64,000 bases of DNA, taken from positions 129,107 through 193,106 of the forward strand of contig VJWN01000034.1 in assembly GCA_007644065.1 (NCBI GenBank), given 5' to 3'. Every line of letters begins with the position of its first letter. Positions within the stretch are counted from its first letter, which is position 1. The stretch comes from Margaritispora aquatica. Lineage: Eukaryota; Ascomycota; Leotiomycetes; Helotiales; Discinellaceae. The notes under the pieces are model-generated. The model saw nothing but the letters and a program-made list of their open reading frames with translations, searched no databases and was not told the DNA's origin. Shown here in pieces: positions 22,029 through 32,997 of this stretch. Position numbers and translations under genes: made by a program.

Positions 22029-22379
22029 TTACTGATACAAATTTCCAGTCTTTTTCCACGTTGCAATCCTCGTCACCACTATTACACCCATCGCAATCGA
22101 AAGAATAACTCCCAACCCTATCAAGTACTTCATCCTCCTTTTCCTCCATGCATCATCGACCACAAGTACACCTGGATATGAAGGTGGCTTAGAAAAGAAC
22201 TGCGCCGTCTCTTCGTCATTGTGATACTGCAGTCTTGTGGCGGGGTGGCTCGGATATTGATCTGGTTTGTATGGGTGGGATCTGAGTGGTTCATGAGTAA
22301 CCTAAGTTGTCAGTCGGTGACCGTATCGAAGACCGTTAGAACATACATCAGGATCAAATGTTGGAAAGGGTTCAGGCAT
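22029..22379 (-). CDS. PY-motif single-pass membrane protein B
   Basis: Two exons: 22379-22347 (11 codons, MPEPFPTFDPD) and 22301-22029, phase-0 intron with GTATGT donor and CAACTTAG acceptor; 101 aa. The second exon has no ATG, so the gene is easily missed. A cytosolic-type N-terminus rich in Pro, His and Tyr (HPYKPDQYPSHP) carries one PPxY motif (KPPSYPG). A basic stretch WRKRRMK then precedes one membrane segment (LIGLGVILSIAMGVIVVT) and a short tail. The positive-inside rule puts the PY motif in the cytosol. Same tiny MP/MS-type first exon, intron phase and domain order as neighbours A, C and D. Confidence 0.7.
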
Positions 22380-22603
22380 GATGAAGGATGGGTTTGACTT
22401 TCGGGATTTGTCAATTGTCGCCAGATGAAGAATTATCTTTTGTTTCCGAAACGCTTGAGGAGATCAATTATCTCGCACAACCCTCAAATGTTGTCACTTG
22501 CTAAATGAAGCACATCAGAAGCAAATCCATAAGTTGTGAACATCTTCAATTCTTATAATAATTTGTGCATGCTCTCAATCTCCTGCTATGCGACTGTGCC
22601 GCC

Positions 22604-23044
22604 TCATGCTGACTGTACACCAGGATAACCCCTCCATATCAAAGCTGACTCTAAACTCCAACGCCCGGTATCTTTCCAACGCCTGGTATCTTTCTCCAAT
22701 CGTGTCCATGCTCCTAGCTCTTCCATATTGACAAGTCTTATAATGAGTAGGACCAACGCGGCAATCAACAATATTGATCCTAAAACTACCACAATCTGAT
22801 TGTTCCTTTTCCTCCGTTCCAAAACATCATTATCGATCACGAAAACCGTGTGATTTCGGTACTTGGGAAGCTCGTCTGCTGAGGTATAGATTATTGCACC
22901 AGATCCGTTGGTAAAGCTGGAATATGCGGGAAGCGAATATGAGAATGACTTGGGGTTGGATGGTTTTGTAGTGTCCTGATATTATTAGCTCCAAATTTAT
23001 GAACAGACAAAACAACATACGCTGTTGAGAATTGGATCTGGCAT
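22604..23044 (-). CDS. PY-motif single-pass membrane protein C
   Basis: Two exons: 23044-23021 (8 codons, MPDPILNS) and 22975-22604, phase-0 45-bp intron (GTATGT...ATATCAG); 131 aa. The N-terminal part contains the variant motifs LPAY and LPKY instead of PPxY. LPxY is an accepted weaker WW-domain ligand. The basic cluster ERRKRNN precedes a membrane segment (QIVVVLGSILLIAALVLLII). The C-terminal tail is longer than in B and rich in Arg, Lys and Trp (TRRWKDTGRW). Start chosen because MPDP mirrors MPEP of protein B and the exon is immediately followed by a strong donor. Confidence 0.7.
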
Positions 23045-23496
23045 ATTCTTGGCTTATTAAGTGGCTGACGGGTTACAGGCCTGCTGCTGATTTCTTGGCT
23101 GACGGAAATTGAAAGGCCGTTGAAAGTCGTTATCGTTCAATCTCACCAGGAGATGAGTATCACAAAGGATGACATTAAATCTCCTCTTGAAGGGATTGAG
23201 CTGTTCTTATTTCAGAACTCGATTTGTTGGCGTTCTCACCGTGCCACTTGCATCAAGACATGAGACGAAAAGTGGCCCCTGGTTGGCAACCTAACCAATC
23301 AAACCTGCGGATTGGAGTGGCGGTCTGTGAGAATGAGGATTCCAGTTTCAACGATCAGCGCCTAGTTTGACAAGTTTGACATTTTGACAGTTGTTGAAGT
23401 ATCCATGTGTTTGTGGGGTATTATTTGGCCCAAACTAATTATATATTCGGCAGCGGGTACTCCCTCTCGATCCTTGGGACTATTTCTGTCCATGAA

Positions 23497-23566
23497 CCCA
23501 ACTCCATCAACCCAACTCCATCAACCCAACTCCATCAACCCAACTCCATCAACCCAACTCCATCAA
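23497..23566 (+). repeat. 14-bp minisatellite, five perfect copies
   Basis: CCCAACTCCATCAA repeated five times head to tail without interruption in the 3' flank of PY-motif gene D. One frame would read Asn-Pro-Thr-Pro-Ser-Thr-Gln-Leu-His-Gln-type repeats, but no gene uses it. Likely a slippage-prone, length-variable tract. Confidence 0.95.
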
Positions 23567-23624
23567 ATGCCAACCAACTCCTTCGCTATGCAGTCAAAAG
23601 CACTAATATTACAGATTCATTCAT

Positions 23625-24052
23625 TCATTGTAGTGGACACTCTCCAGTTGTTGTTCCATCATTCCATCTAACACAAAAACTCGTCTTTCCCCAATGAAAC
23701 ACAGCCCCAAATATTGTGAGTGCGATGATTAAGAACACCATTATTGATACGAGGAAGCAGATGATGCGTCTTCGTTGATATCGCTTTTGTTGTTTGTAGT
23801 AATACAACGAGGAGTGTTCATAGTTTCTTCTCGTGTCGATGTGAATAGGGTAGGCGGGGGGTAATGCCGTTTGAAGATCTCGATGGATTGTGGTAGAGAT
23901 TTGTTGATAAGATGGAGGTGGAAACGAGGGGATCTAAATCGATTAGTCTCTCTCAATTGATAGTATAGAATATAACATACCTCGGTTTCTGTGAAAGAAC
24001 TTGACCGGTTACCCCCCTTCTGAACCGAGAGACGATTTGATTGGTTGGCCAT
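23625..24052 (-). CDS. PY-motif single-pass membrane protein D
   Basis: Two exons: 24052-23981 (24 codons, MANQSNRL...) and 23933-23625, phase-0 47-bp intron; 126 aa. An in-frame ATG five codons upstream (24067) would give 131 aa. Two WW-ligand motifs lie in the cytosolic half: PPPSYQQ directly after the splice and LPPAYPI about 20 residues later. A strongly basic stretch KQQKRYQRRR precedes the membrane segment (IICFLVSIMVFLIIALTIFGAVF), followed by a short tail with two Cys. It is the most upstream of the four-gene minus-strand array, and the 14-bp minisatellite lies just behind its stop codon. Confidence 0.7.
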
Positions 24053-24067
24053 TTCGCTAAGTGTCAC

Positions 24068-25505
24068 GAAGATTTGTATGACGGTGATGAGATGAATACA
24101 ATAACGGATAACAAGAAGATCATCTTGGTATGATTGTTCTCTTTCTATATCATTTCAATTCCGACATGTATGTAAAATTGGAGTTGGTCGTGACCTTCAT
24201 CCAACGATAGTCAGCCTGCGCCTCGGTTAATAGATGGCTGAGCCAACCACCACGCCTCAAAGGAAGTCAGGCACAGCACAATTGAGGTCAGTGATTAATC
24301 CTCGAGATGTTGGAGCAACGAGAGAAAGCCTCATGAGGCTTTGCAAGTAGATGTTATGTCTCTTTTGGATGTGGAGGTGGGTCACGTGTGTGATGTGGGG
24401 TATGGAAATAGTTTCAACCTGGTTGAAGCGCTGGAAGGTCTGGAATATGTCTATGTATTGCTAATTTCGGTACGGTGTATTTTCGTCTTGACACAGGAGG
24501 TACAAGTATCAGCATAATGGTCTAAGTGTGAAGAGTGTATTGGAGAAGAGTGCATTGGAGGCCTCAATCTTGAACAGAAGATATCGAAGCCGAAGAGAAA
24601 ACACGATCGTTCTAGATGGATATGATGTTGAACAAGGTAGGCTACTCTTCTACCAACGCTTTCCTGGGATATCCAAGATGGGTATTGGTGTTTGTTTAAC
24701 ATCACGTGTTGCTCGAGAAGGACTAGCGATTTCACATTAGGTTTTAGATTGACTCAGGTGATACATGTATTATAAACATACACTATGTATCTTGTAAAAA
24801 GCTGTCTTTGTAAACTATCTCAGACACATAGAGTATAAGCTATCTCATCTTCCGTCATGATCAGGTGTTAACCATCATGTGATCAAATCGACAGTCAATC
24901 ACTTCCTCGGATTTTCTAGGTCCTTTCATCTCTTCCTCAACATCTCCACGATCAATGATCTAACCACATGTCAAACAGGTAAATTACCTACCAAAAGGTC
25001 AAGCATTTCTTCAGCCTATAGTCAAGCCCGATTCGCGGATAATTGCTGAAGATAATTGTTCCCTTCCCCGCATACCCGCGACTAGGTTTAGGATCAGCTG
25101 CAGTCTCAGATTCTACCGATCTTGTGGAGAAATGTCCACTTGTGGGGATGTGAGCATATCACTGATCTACCATGAACCAATTCTCCAATCATTATAAGCA
25201 TACCACATGTCTATAATCTCACATGACTTCCCCCTATACAGTCAAGAGACCAAAACAAAACAAGCATCCATACGTGCGGATAAAGCCGCACGATGAACTC
25301 AAAATGGACATCTACCCCGATTTGAGGGATCTCGGGAAGGTGATATATATTATGCAGGTACTATGGCGGGGTATCTATGTCCGAAAATGAAGCTCGGTAG
25401 TTGAGTTTATCCTTTTGCTAGGAGTACGTAAACAAACTTTTATTAAGAATCTTTTCTAAAAAGTTCTTCCTTCACTGTTCTCAATATCCACGTCAATTGG
25501 GCATC
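24068..25505. other. Long intergenic region
   Basis: About 1.4 kb between divergent genes. A CACGTG E-box-type palindrome at 24383-24388 is visible. No supported gene or repeat. The last 100 bp before 25506 are T-rich and should be the GH79 promoter and leader. Confidence 0.5.
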
Positions 25506-27130
25506 ATGATGTATTCATTGAAGCAAGTTTTGTTGCTGTTGCCAGCTCTAACTCAAGCAGCAACAGTCACTTATACAATCCCTTCGACTGCTCCAACAGC
25601 TGCAGCAGCTTTGGATCCTGCTCCTGTGGGAGTTTCGTAAGTCTATCCAGAAGATTACAAGCAAGAACTAACGAGATAGATTCGAATTCTTCGCCTTTCC
25701 ATCTTATTTCAAGAATGTGACGGGAACAAATCAATGCTTGAAGAACTTCCAAAATGTGACTGGTGTATGGCCACCAATTCGAATTGGAGGAACAACACAG
25801 TGAGTTCTAAGATTAGAGTGGAAGACCATCGCTGAAGTAAAGCAGAGATCGAGCAAGCTATGATGCTTCAACTCCCGCTTATGTGGTGTATACTGTTGCA
25901 GCTGCAGTTGATGCACCTTCAGTCTTGACATTTGGATCTTCCTTCATGAGCTTGGCAGCGACGTATGCTGGCTCTGTTGTCTTGGGTAACATCACATCTC
26001 CCATTCATAATTCAAAGCTAACACCTTCAGGCCTCAATCGAGGTAAAAACAACATTGCAAATACCATTGCAGCAGCCAAAGTGGCAGTCAGCAACATGGC
26101 CAACCTTCGTGCAATTGAACTTGGCAATGAGCCAGAATGTATGTCTAACATATTCCAATCTTTTAAGCACTGAGCTAACAACATAGACTGGCTATCAGCA
26201 GCTCAACCCATAGCTGTAGCAGCAGGAACCTGGACTCCAGCCATTGACGCCGCATCCCAAAACAATTGGGACATTCTCGTCGGAACAGCCATAAACCGTA
26301 CCTCCATAATCCAAGCCGGAAACTCAAACACCTCGCCTCCAACTTGGGGAGCAGCTGAACTCATTGCTGCCGGTAATTCTACTGTACGAAACTACGTGTA
26401 CGATTATGCGCACCACAACTACCCCGGTGGAACATTGATCAACCTCATGTCTCATTCTGGAATTGTAAGCAACATGGCTCAATTCACAGCAGATATTGCA
26501 GCTGCAACAGCTGTAGGAAAGGAGTATGTGCTCGGTGAGACGAACTCTGTTTCTGGTGGTGGTGCTGCTGGTGTGTCTCCATTGTTTGGAGCAGGATTGT
26601 GGACAATGGATTATGTTCTCTTGGCAGCTAGTCGAGGTATCAAGAGAACTTATTTTCATCATGGAACAGTTGGTGCCTGTCAGTACTGCTGGTGGGGAAG
26701 ATATAATATGGGAAGTCCATACTATGGTGCTTATGCCGCTACCGTTGCCATGGCAGGAGGAAGTTATATCTCTGTTCTTGATGCTGGGACGACTGCTTAT
26801 GCTGTATATGTCATCTACAACTCGGCTAAGCAGCCGATCAAGGCGTTGCTGTATAACAGTGATTACTACAGTGGGACTGGGACGAGAGGGAGTGAAGTGT
26901 TTGTATTGAGTGGACTGACGTTGTCGACGATCAAAGCCAAGAGATTGACGGCTGCGAATTCCAATAGTAGAGTTGATCAGGGTAGTAACCCAACATTTGG
27001 AGGACAGAGTTTTGCGAATGTTACTTGTGTAATGCAAGGAACGGGTGTGGTGGAGAGTACTGCTGTTGTTAGTGGGACAGCGAGTTTTACTGTCTTGGCG
27101 AGTGAGGCTTTGGTTTTATACTTGAAGTGA
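25506..27130 (+). CDS. Secreted glycoside hydrolase family 79 beta-glucuronidase-like enzyme
   Basis: Five exons: 25506-25636, 25680-25799, 25846-25985, 26031-26138 and 26187-27130; 480 aa. A signal peptide (MYSLKQVLLLLPALTQA) leads into the mature chain. GH79 hallmarks: IRIGGTTQDRASYD near residue 80; the acid/base Glu in AIELGNEPE (about 160-168); the DYAHHNYPG strand; and the nucleophile Glu in YVLGETNSVSGGG; followed by the Ser/Val-rich C-terminal beta domain (GH79C). Fungal GH79 enzymes release (4-O-methyl-)glucuronic acid from arabinogalactan proteins. Several N-glycosylation sites are present. The next gene, 500 bp downstream on the same strand, encodes a GH43 enzyme likely to act on the same polymer. 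Confidence 0.93.
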
Positions 27131-27544
27131 GTAGATAACGAGGTGATGGACAAGGTTAATATTGGATAGGGATGAAAATGAAGGTTTTGACAACAATTCA
27201 ACTGATTCATCGTCAAATTCTACGTACAATTACAATTCCAAATCTCGTATTCGTCGAAGAGGGGTGAACTTGAATGATTGGACCGCTTAAAACGACTTGA
27301 TCGCCCCTCAAAAAGGCTATTTGGGGATGATCGGGGATGAAGTTTAAGGTTGTATCTTACTTGTGGATGATCTTTGAATACTTGGATATTGTAGCATCTC
27401 GGTACTGGCTAAACGGGGATGGTCAATTCCTCGGTGCAATCGCCGGGGATGTGTGGATGGGATGATGTCCTATGAACTTGAAGTGTGGATTTTGGAGTCA
27501 TGTGTTGATGTGAAGGTGTGGTGATATTTGGTAATGGTAGAGTC
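27131..27544. other. Intergenic region between GH79 and GH43 genes
   Basis: Short tandem-oriented spacer holding the GH79 3' flank and the GH43 promoter. Several GGGGATG words recur (for example near 27310-27470). No gene seen. Confidence 0.55.
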
Positions 27545-27550
27545 TATATA
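27545..27550 (+). promoter_or_regulatory. TATA-like element of the GH43 gene
   Basis: TATATA 86 bp upstream of the GH43 ATG, followed by a second TATAAAG-type word (about 27566). Position is consistent with a fungal core promoter. Confidence 0.45.
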
Positions 27551-27635
27551 GCCAGTCCATTCTCTATAAAGTCTTTCAGGGTCAATTCGATTCGAAAATT
27601 AAGATCAATCTCATAGCAGATCGAAATCCTTCAAG

Positions 27636-29441
27636 ATGCATCTCTTTTCAGCCGTTACCTTTGCTCTCTCATTCCTTACTCCCCTCATCCATGCCTCTCT
27701 TCAAATTGTAATGTCTTCCCACTCTTTATTTGAACAAAACTGACCTCCCAGATCCCTGGAGCAACCCTCACCACTGCTGGTACAAACCAACATATGCAAG
27801 CTCATGGTGGTGGAATCGTCTCAAGCAATGGAGTCTACTACCTCATTGGCGAGAACAAGCTCAACGGAAGTGCATTCCAGAGTATCAACTGCTACTCTAG
27901 CACTGTCCGTCTCTCCTCATCACTGAAAACGTCAGCTGACTCCCTCAGGATCTAGTAAGCTGGACATTTGTCCGTGCCGTACTGACTCTTCAAACATCCG
28001 GAGATCTTGGCCCATCCCGTGTTGTTGAACGTCCGCATGTAATGTACAACGATGCAACTGGGAAATGGGTCATGTGGTTACACATTGATGATTCGAGTTA
28101 TGGCGAAGCGAAAGCTGGTGTGGCGACAAGTAGTAGTGTTTGTGGTGCTTATACTTATTTGTGAGTAGAGCAGTCTCGTGTGATGTAAGTAGAGGGTAAA
28201 AATATAGCCGCTAATAAGCATCCAGGGGCGCTACACGACCTCTTGGTTTCCAAAGTCGAGATCTGAATGTCTTTAAAGGTATTGTCCCCTGCCCTCATCA
28301 AACTCTTCATCCTAACACATCCAGATACCGACGGTGCAGGTTACCTGCTGACTGAAGACGTACGCTCCGCTTCATCCCACTTGTAAGAGTAATACTGACA
28401 AGAGCAGCGAGTTAACGGTCTCCGCATCAATAAGCTAACCGCCGATTACTTGAATGTCTCTGCATCCACCTATTTGTATGCACAGGACTACGAGTCTCCT
28501 GCTTTGTACAAGAGTGGGAGTACATATTTCATGTTTGCAAGCCATTTGACCGGTTGGTGTAAGTGTATTCACTCGTCATACTGACATTGTCATCGGCCAA
28601 GTAATCTTATTTGCTGACTTCAAGCGAAATAGCTCCAAATGATAACCTCTACTGCACGGCAACATCTCTTTCCGGACCATGGTCAGCTTGGACGACATTT
28701 GCAACTGCAGGATCGAATACGTATAGTTCGCAGACATCGGCTGTGGTGAATATCAATGGTGTTGTGATGTAATTTCCCAGTCTTCCGCTTCAAAATCAAC
28801 AACTAACACTTCCAGGTACATGGGTGATCGTTGGGTTTCCACAAATCTGATGACATCAACATATGTCTGGCTTCCTCTTACAATCTCAGGAACAACTGCT
28901 ACAATGGTAACTCTCCATGTCTGATTCCAATCGTAAACTAATAATCCAGGCAAACAGAGTAAACTGGATCCTTAATGTTGCATCAGGCACTTGGTCTTCA
29001 GCACCCACAGAGACAACACCAGAAGCAGAGGCATCCCCACAAACCCTGTCAGCCGGAGCTGTCTTAATCTCATGCACAGCTTGCTCAGGAGCTTCATCCG
29101 TAGGATATATCGGTGGTCCTCCTTCTGGGACACTTACATTCCCTTCCATCTCCAGCACTGTATCAACCACGACCACAATCCGGATCAAATATCTCAATGG
29201 TGACAGTACTCAACGGTATGCAACGGTTCTTGTGAACGGCGTGAGTAGAGTGATAGCCTTCTTGCCGACGACTGGTGGGGTCCCAGCTAGCAGTGTCTTG
29301 ACTGTGCCTTTGAATGCTGGAACGAACACAATCGTGTTCCAAGCTTATGGTGTTGGATGGGGTGAGTTCTCCTGTCTTATTTTGTGCTTTACTAACGTAA
29401 TAGGCCCCGATGTTGATCGATTGATGGTGCCTATCTCGTGA
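27636..29441 (+). CDS. Secreted GH43 exo-beta-1,3-galactanase-like enzyme with C-terminal CBM35-like module
   Basis: Ten exons: 27636-27707, 27752-27904, 27949-28160, 28226-28278, 28325-28359, 28408-28558, 28633-28768, 28816-28906, 28950-29361 and 29404-29441; 450 aa. Signal peptide: MHLFSAVTFALSFLTPLIHA. The GH43 five-bladed propeller shows MQAHGGGIVSSNGVYYLIGE, VERPHVMYN (general-acid Glu region) and YESPALYK. These motifs match subfamily 24, galactan 1,3-beta-galactosidases. The last about 130 residues (from LSAGAVLISC to DRLMVP) look like CBM35. Expected action: exo-cleavage of the beta-1,3-galactan backbone of arabinogalactan, matching the GH79 neighbour. The many small introns contrast with the fewer exons of neighbouring genes. 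The stop codon overlaps the 3' end of the opposing gene. Confidence 0.9.
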
Positions 29442-30353
29442 TAGTGGCGTTGAGAAGATCAATGTAATCATGCTTTGATGTAAAACATTGTGCAAGACGT
29501 CGAGGCGCACTCAATACACCTAGAACTCTCCCATCTCTCCAGCATTGCCATCTTGTTGTGATCATTCTCCTTGAAACCATGCTTACATCTGAGATTGGCG
29601 GGAGAGGTGCATTGACACAGATTTGTCTTAGAAGGTGGTTGAGATTGTCGAATTTATAAGGATCAACGATACTCAAGTATGAAAGTTCTTTTCGTGATTC
29701 TTTAATAGAACGTTCCATGGCATCTTCGTATTGCTGTCCTTTAATGCGATATTTGATGTAATGAGCTAGGACTGTAGAGAAGAATTGTGAGAGTTGTCCT
29801 TCTCTTTGAGGTTCTTTCGGTGAGTATTTGTACGTGAATGGTATCTCGCTGGTAGTGATGGTTCTGCTTTTCAAGGAGAATGTTCCAATTTGAACCTGTT
29901 CTCTTGATACATATAACCATATGTATCCTGTTGCACATGTGCAGACTGAATATGGGGTGTTGTTTGATAGGTTTGTTTTCTGAAAGAATGCCTTGGGACC
30001 GTATGCTTTGATGTCTGCATAGTTGGCCATGAGATTGGATCCATATTTCTTGATTAATTTGGCATCGGTGATGATGAGTTCGGGTAGATTGACGCCCGAG
30101 TCGGTTTGCGTGATGTAGAATACAGGTTGAGCAACGAATAGACTTTTCGTGACATTGGGATTGTTATACACCTTGGAAATGCTATGTCTTTGAACTGTGA
30201 TTGTTAGAGGATTCTTGTGAGGAGGGGTGACTTACACTCAGTTGAGACAGCAGCTTCTTGAATGAGATCTGGTAATTCTTTGAATACTTGTTTCGATGTG
30301 ATCTCGACTGGAGCTTCGGGTCGACTAACGACGAAAATATCCTCGGAAGACAT
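29431..30353 (-). CDS. Hypothetical protein, tail-to-tail overlap with GH43
   Basis: Two exons on the minus strand: 30353-30236 and 30194-29431, with a 41-bp intron (GTAAGT...TCACAG); 293 aa. No signal peptide and no clear membrane segment. The N-terminus is acidic (MSSEDIFVVSRPEAPVEI). The middle has beta-like segments (SLFVAQPVFYITQTDSG; YSVCTCATGYIWLYVSREQ), then a charged helical region (YEDAMERSIKESRKELSYL) and the C-terminal PLPPISDVSMVSRRM. I do not recognise the family. Its stop codon at 29431-29433 lies inside the last codons of the GH43 gene, so the two coding regions overlap by 11 bp on opposite strands. Confidence 0.7.
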
Positions 30354-31123
30354 GTTTGCATGAGATATGCTGATTGTGTTCCTTATCTTATGTGATTTAA
30401 GGCCTCGAGGTGTTCGTGTTCCCCTGCCCCGCTAAATATAGATGTGCAGGAATACGAGGTTGACAACGAATGAGGTTGGCAGCGAATGAGAGAGAGTTTT
30501 GTATTCTGAAACCAGGATTCTGAAGTCCAGATGATGGCCTTTGCAGGTTTGGTTGGGTCTGGAGCATGAAGATTCTCTTGCAGTTGAGGGAGGTTCTTGG
30601 TTGATATCACGTGATGATTATGGCTTCGGAGCAGGTTGAGAGGAGTATAGTTTGGAAAGGCAGTGATCTTTGAAGGTTGTAACGAGAGAATGGCGAAAAG
30701 ATGAAAAGTCAGAGTTCTTCTCGTTATCTATTAATATCCCCTGGGGATGGAGTCGTAGTTTAAAGAATCTGGAAGAGTCTAATCTTCTAAGATCGGCCCT
30801 GAAATCGAAAGGTCATTTGACATCAGAATACTCGCAAGTACAAGCTATATCAAGAAGTCCATATAATTGATTCAGAGTGTTTGAAGCTCTGGCTACTAAG
30901 CTTACAAGCTTTGCTGTTGACATTGATGGACCTTGATAGAGAAATACCCCGCAAATGATACAAAACACAAGGAGTCATAGTTTAAGCAACCATCTTCCCG
31001 GAGGATCTAGCTCATGAAGAGTCTAATATTAACATATGACAAAAAGAGAAGAGAGGAAGCTGTGAAACAGTGATCCACAATTTAGAGAAGCATGGATGAT
31101 GCTGGAACGGAGTACAAGAGCTT
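30354..31123. other. Intergenic region
   Basis: Divergent promoter of the hypothetical gene at 29431-30353 and A-rich sequence beyond. No supported gene. Confidence 0.5.
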
Positions 31124-31433
31124 CTAGAAACAAAACAAAAGGAGTAATAACATTAATAAGAGCAATAACACAAGGATTCGCGTCAATCTCCTGGATTTAT
31201 GCATTAAAGAAGTCAACAAAGAAATCTAGAGATCCGTCAACGAACGCAAAGCAAAGAGAAAGCAAATGTAGTGATTTTGCAGTTGTACAACTTACATGTA
31301 CAGGTAGGCTTGCAACGAGTGATAGCAAATGTGATATAATTGATATAGTTGCAATAAATGATCTGTTTAATGAAATAATGACGTTGGAGGGAGTCTGAAG
31401 TGAAGTTGAAGATGCTGTGTCGAGTGTTGACAT
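31124..31433 (-). CDS. Possible small 79-residue membrane or helical protein
   Basis: Two exons: 31433-31296 and 31225-31124, joined across a 70-bp intron with a consensus GTAAGT donor and CTCTAG acceptor, phase 0. The product starts MSTLDTASSTSLQTPSNVII, continues with an amphipathic hydrophobic helix (SIISHLLSLVASL) and ends in a Leu-rich segment (LVLLLLLMLLLLLFCF) right before the stop. A plus-strand open frame covers the same bases (31096-31398) and is an alternative. No family recognised; the perfect donor and the frame preserved across the splice are the main support. Confidence 0.35.
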
Positions 31434-31563
31434 TGAGGTTCATGTCATTTTAAACGCGTCACGATCTGACGCGCCAAATTTTCATCGGAGGACGCACTTC
31501 AACATCACAACTCATACTTGTCCTGCTAGTTGGTACTCTTGCAGATCTGAATATTCAATCGAA

Positions 31564-32486
31564 ATGTCATCCGAAGTTGTAAAGAAACGTGGGAGGCCAA
31601 AGAAGGTCATTCCAGAACTCTTGGATGTCGAGGTGACGGAAGTTGTCAAGAAGACCGTAAGGACGAAAACCACGAAAGCCACGCCCAAAACCTCAAGAGC
31701 AAAGACTCCAGAGTCATCAAAAGCGATTCCTACCAAGCCAAGCGTATCGAAAACTTCCTCCAAAGCTGTATCGACGCCAATTGCTCCGAGTGCGTCATCC
31801 AAGATTACCGTGAAGAGCGAGCCTTTGCAAACCAAAACGAAGTCCGTTTCTTCTCCAATTGAGAACACAAGAACATCCAAACCAGTCAAACCAGAGGTCA
31901 ATATCTCAGCTGTCACACCGGACAAACCAATTGAGCCTGCTCAGGCGACAAAGTCACCTATATTAGCAGAAGTACAAAAGTTAAACCAAGCCAGTACAAC
32001 GAGCATCAAATCTACAACTACACAAGGAACTACAGACTCCACGAAGCCATTGCAGTCAAACACTACCATGAAGACACAATCAGCAATATCCACTCCCTTG
32101 ACATCAAAATCTTCGAAGAATCCGCCAACAGCCCCTCCTCCCTCCAAGCCGAAGATACCAATTGCAGCATTGAACTCTGCAATCGTATCCAATATATCTA
32201 CAAGAGCAGGGGCAAGGCCAAATACAGCTGGAAGCAGTCAATTACCACCAAATTACAAGGCGGTATCAAGAAAGGTCACAATGGCTATTGTGGCTATGCC
32301 AATTGTGATTGTTACGAGTTATGTTTTATATCAAAGACGTGAGTTGTATACTTTTCAGATGAATCTTGTGTGAACATTGACTGATGATCCATAGTTGTGC
32401 TTGGAGAAGAAAGAAAGCTTTTGTCAGGAGATAGATCTTCACCTTCAACCTCATCACCACCAGAAGCCTCTACAGGGACAATCTGA
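31564..32486 (+). CDS. Basic Ser/Thr/Pro/Lys-rich protein with N-terminal AT-hook-like motif and C-terminal membrane segment
   Basis: Two exons, 31564-32338 and 32395-32486; 288 aa. The start was set at the ATG giving MSSEVVKKRGRPKKV; the frame is open upstream, with another start about 49 codons earlier. KKRGRPKK at residues 7-14 is a canonical AT-hook/NLS-like basic motif. Residues 20-220 are low-complexity Lys/Ser/Thr/Pro, probably disordered. Near the C-terminus, LPPNYKAVSRKVT leads into a membrane segment (AIVAMPIVIVTSYVLYQR), and the second exon adds LVLGEERKLLSG and an acidic Ser/Pro tail. The combination suggests either an inner-nuclear-membrane/chromatin tether or a mitochondrial membrane protein with a basic N-terminus. 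The conserved-looking part is the TM end. Function unknown. Confidence 0.75.
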
Positions 32487-32997
32487 TTCAGTACGTAAAT
32501 GCTGACATGATAATGATGCTCTGACGATAGAATAAGTGGCAACACTAAAATGTACATCTCGGCTTTGATACCCAATACAAAACAACTCAAACTTCACAAC
32601 TACTTTTCAATTCTCCATTTTCTTACTTATTTCCCACTGTCTTTGGTCGTTGTGTGGCTTGGCTTCGAATGGATATAGCTTCACCCAAAATGCCTGGGTA
32701 TCGCTAATTCAGCCTGGTTAGTCATTGAACAGAATTGCAGAAGGATGAGGCTCGCACTTTGATTCCAATGATTGGTCAAGATTCGCGATTTTGCCCTATG
32801 GTCAAGGCTGACAACCATATCAATATCCTATGGCTGTGTAACATGTGGGTCGTGATCCTCCTGTCAGCCAATAAGATACAATCTTTAAATACTAACATTG
32901 GGCGGTGCTATCAGCTTTCAAGTTGAAGGAGCCTCAAACTAGAGTACCTGAAGGTTTGTCTTTTTCTTTCCTTGGTCTTTCTTTTCAATTATTCGAC
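32487..32997. other. Intergenic region upstream of the DUF3176 gene
   Basis: No gene seen. The DUF3176 frame is open 31 codons upstream of the chosen ATG, so part of this stretch could be coding. Confidence 0.5.

Noticed and set aside
23497..23566. Possible CRISPR-like array
   Set aside because: Units are 14 bp and contiguous, without spacers, in a eukaryotic genome; it is a minisatellite.
26324..27037. Minus-strand open frame of 237 codons
   Set aside because: Antisense to the last GH79 exon, with a Ser/Arg-rich composition typical of shadow frames.
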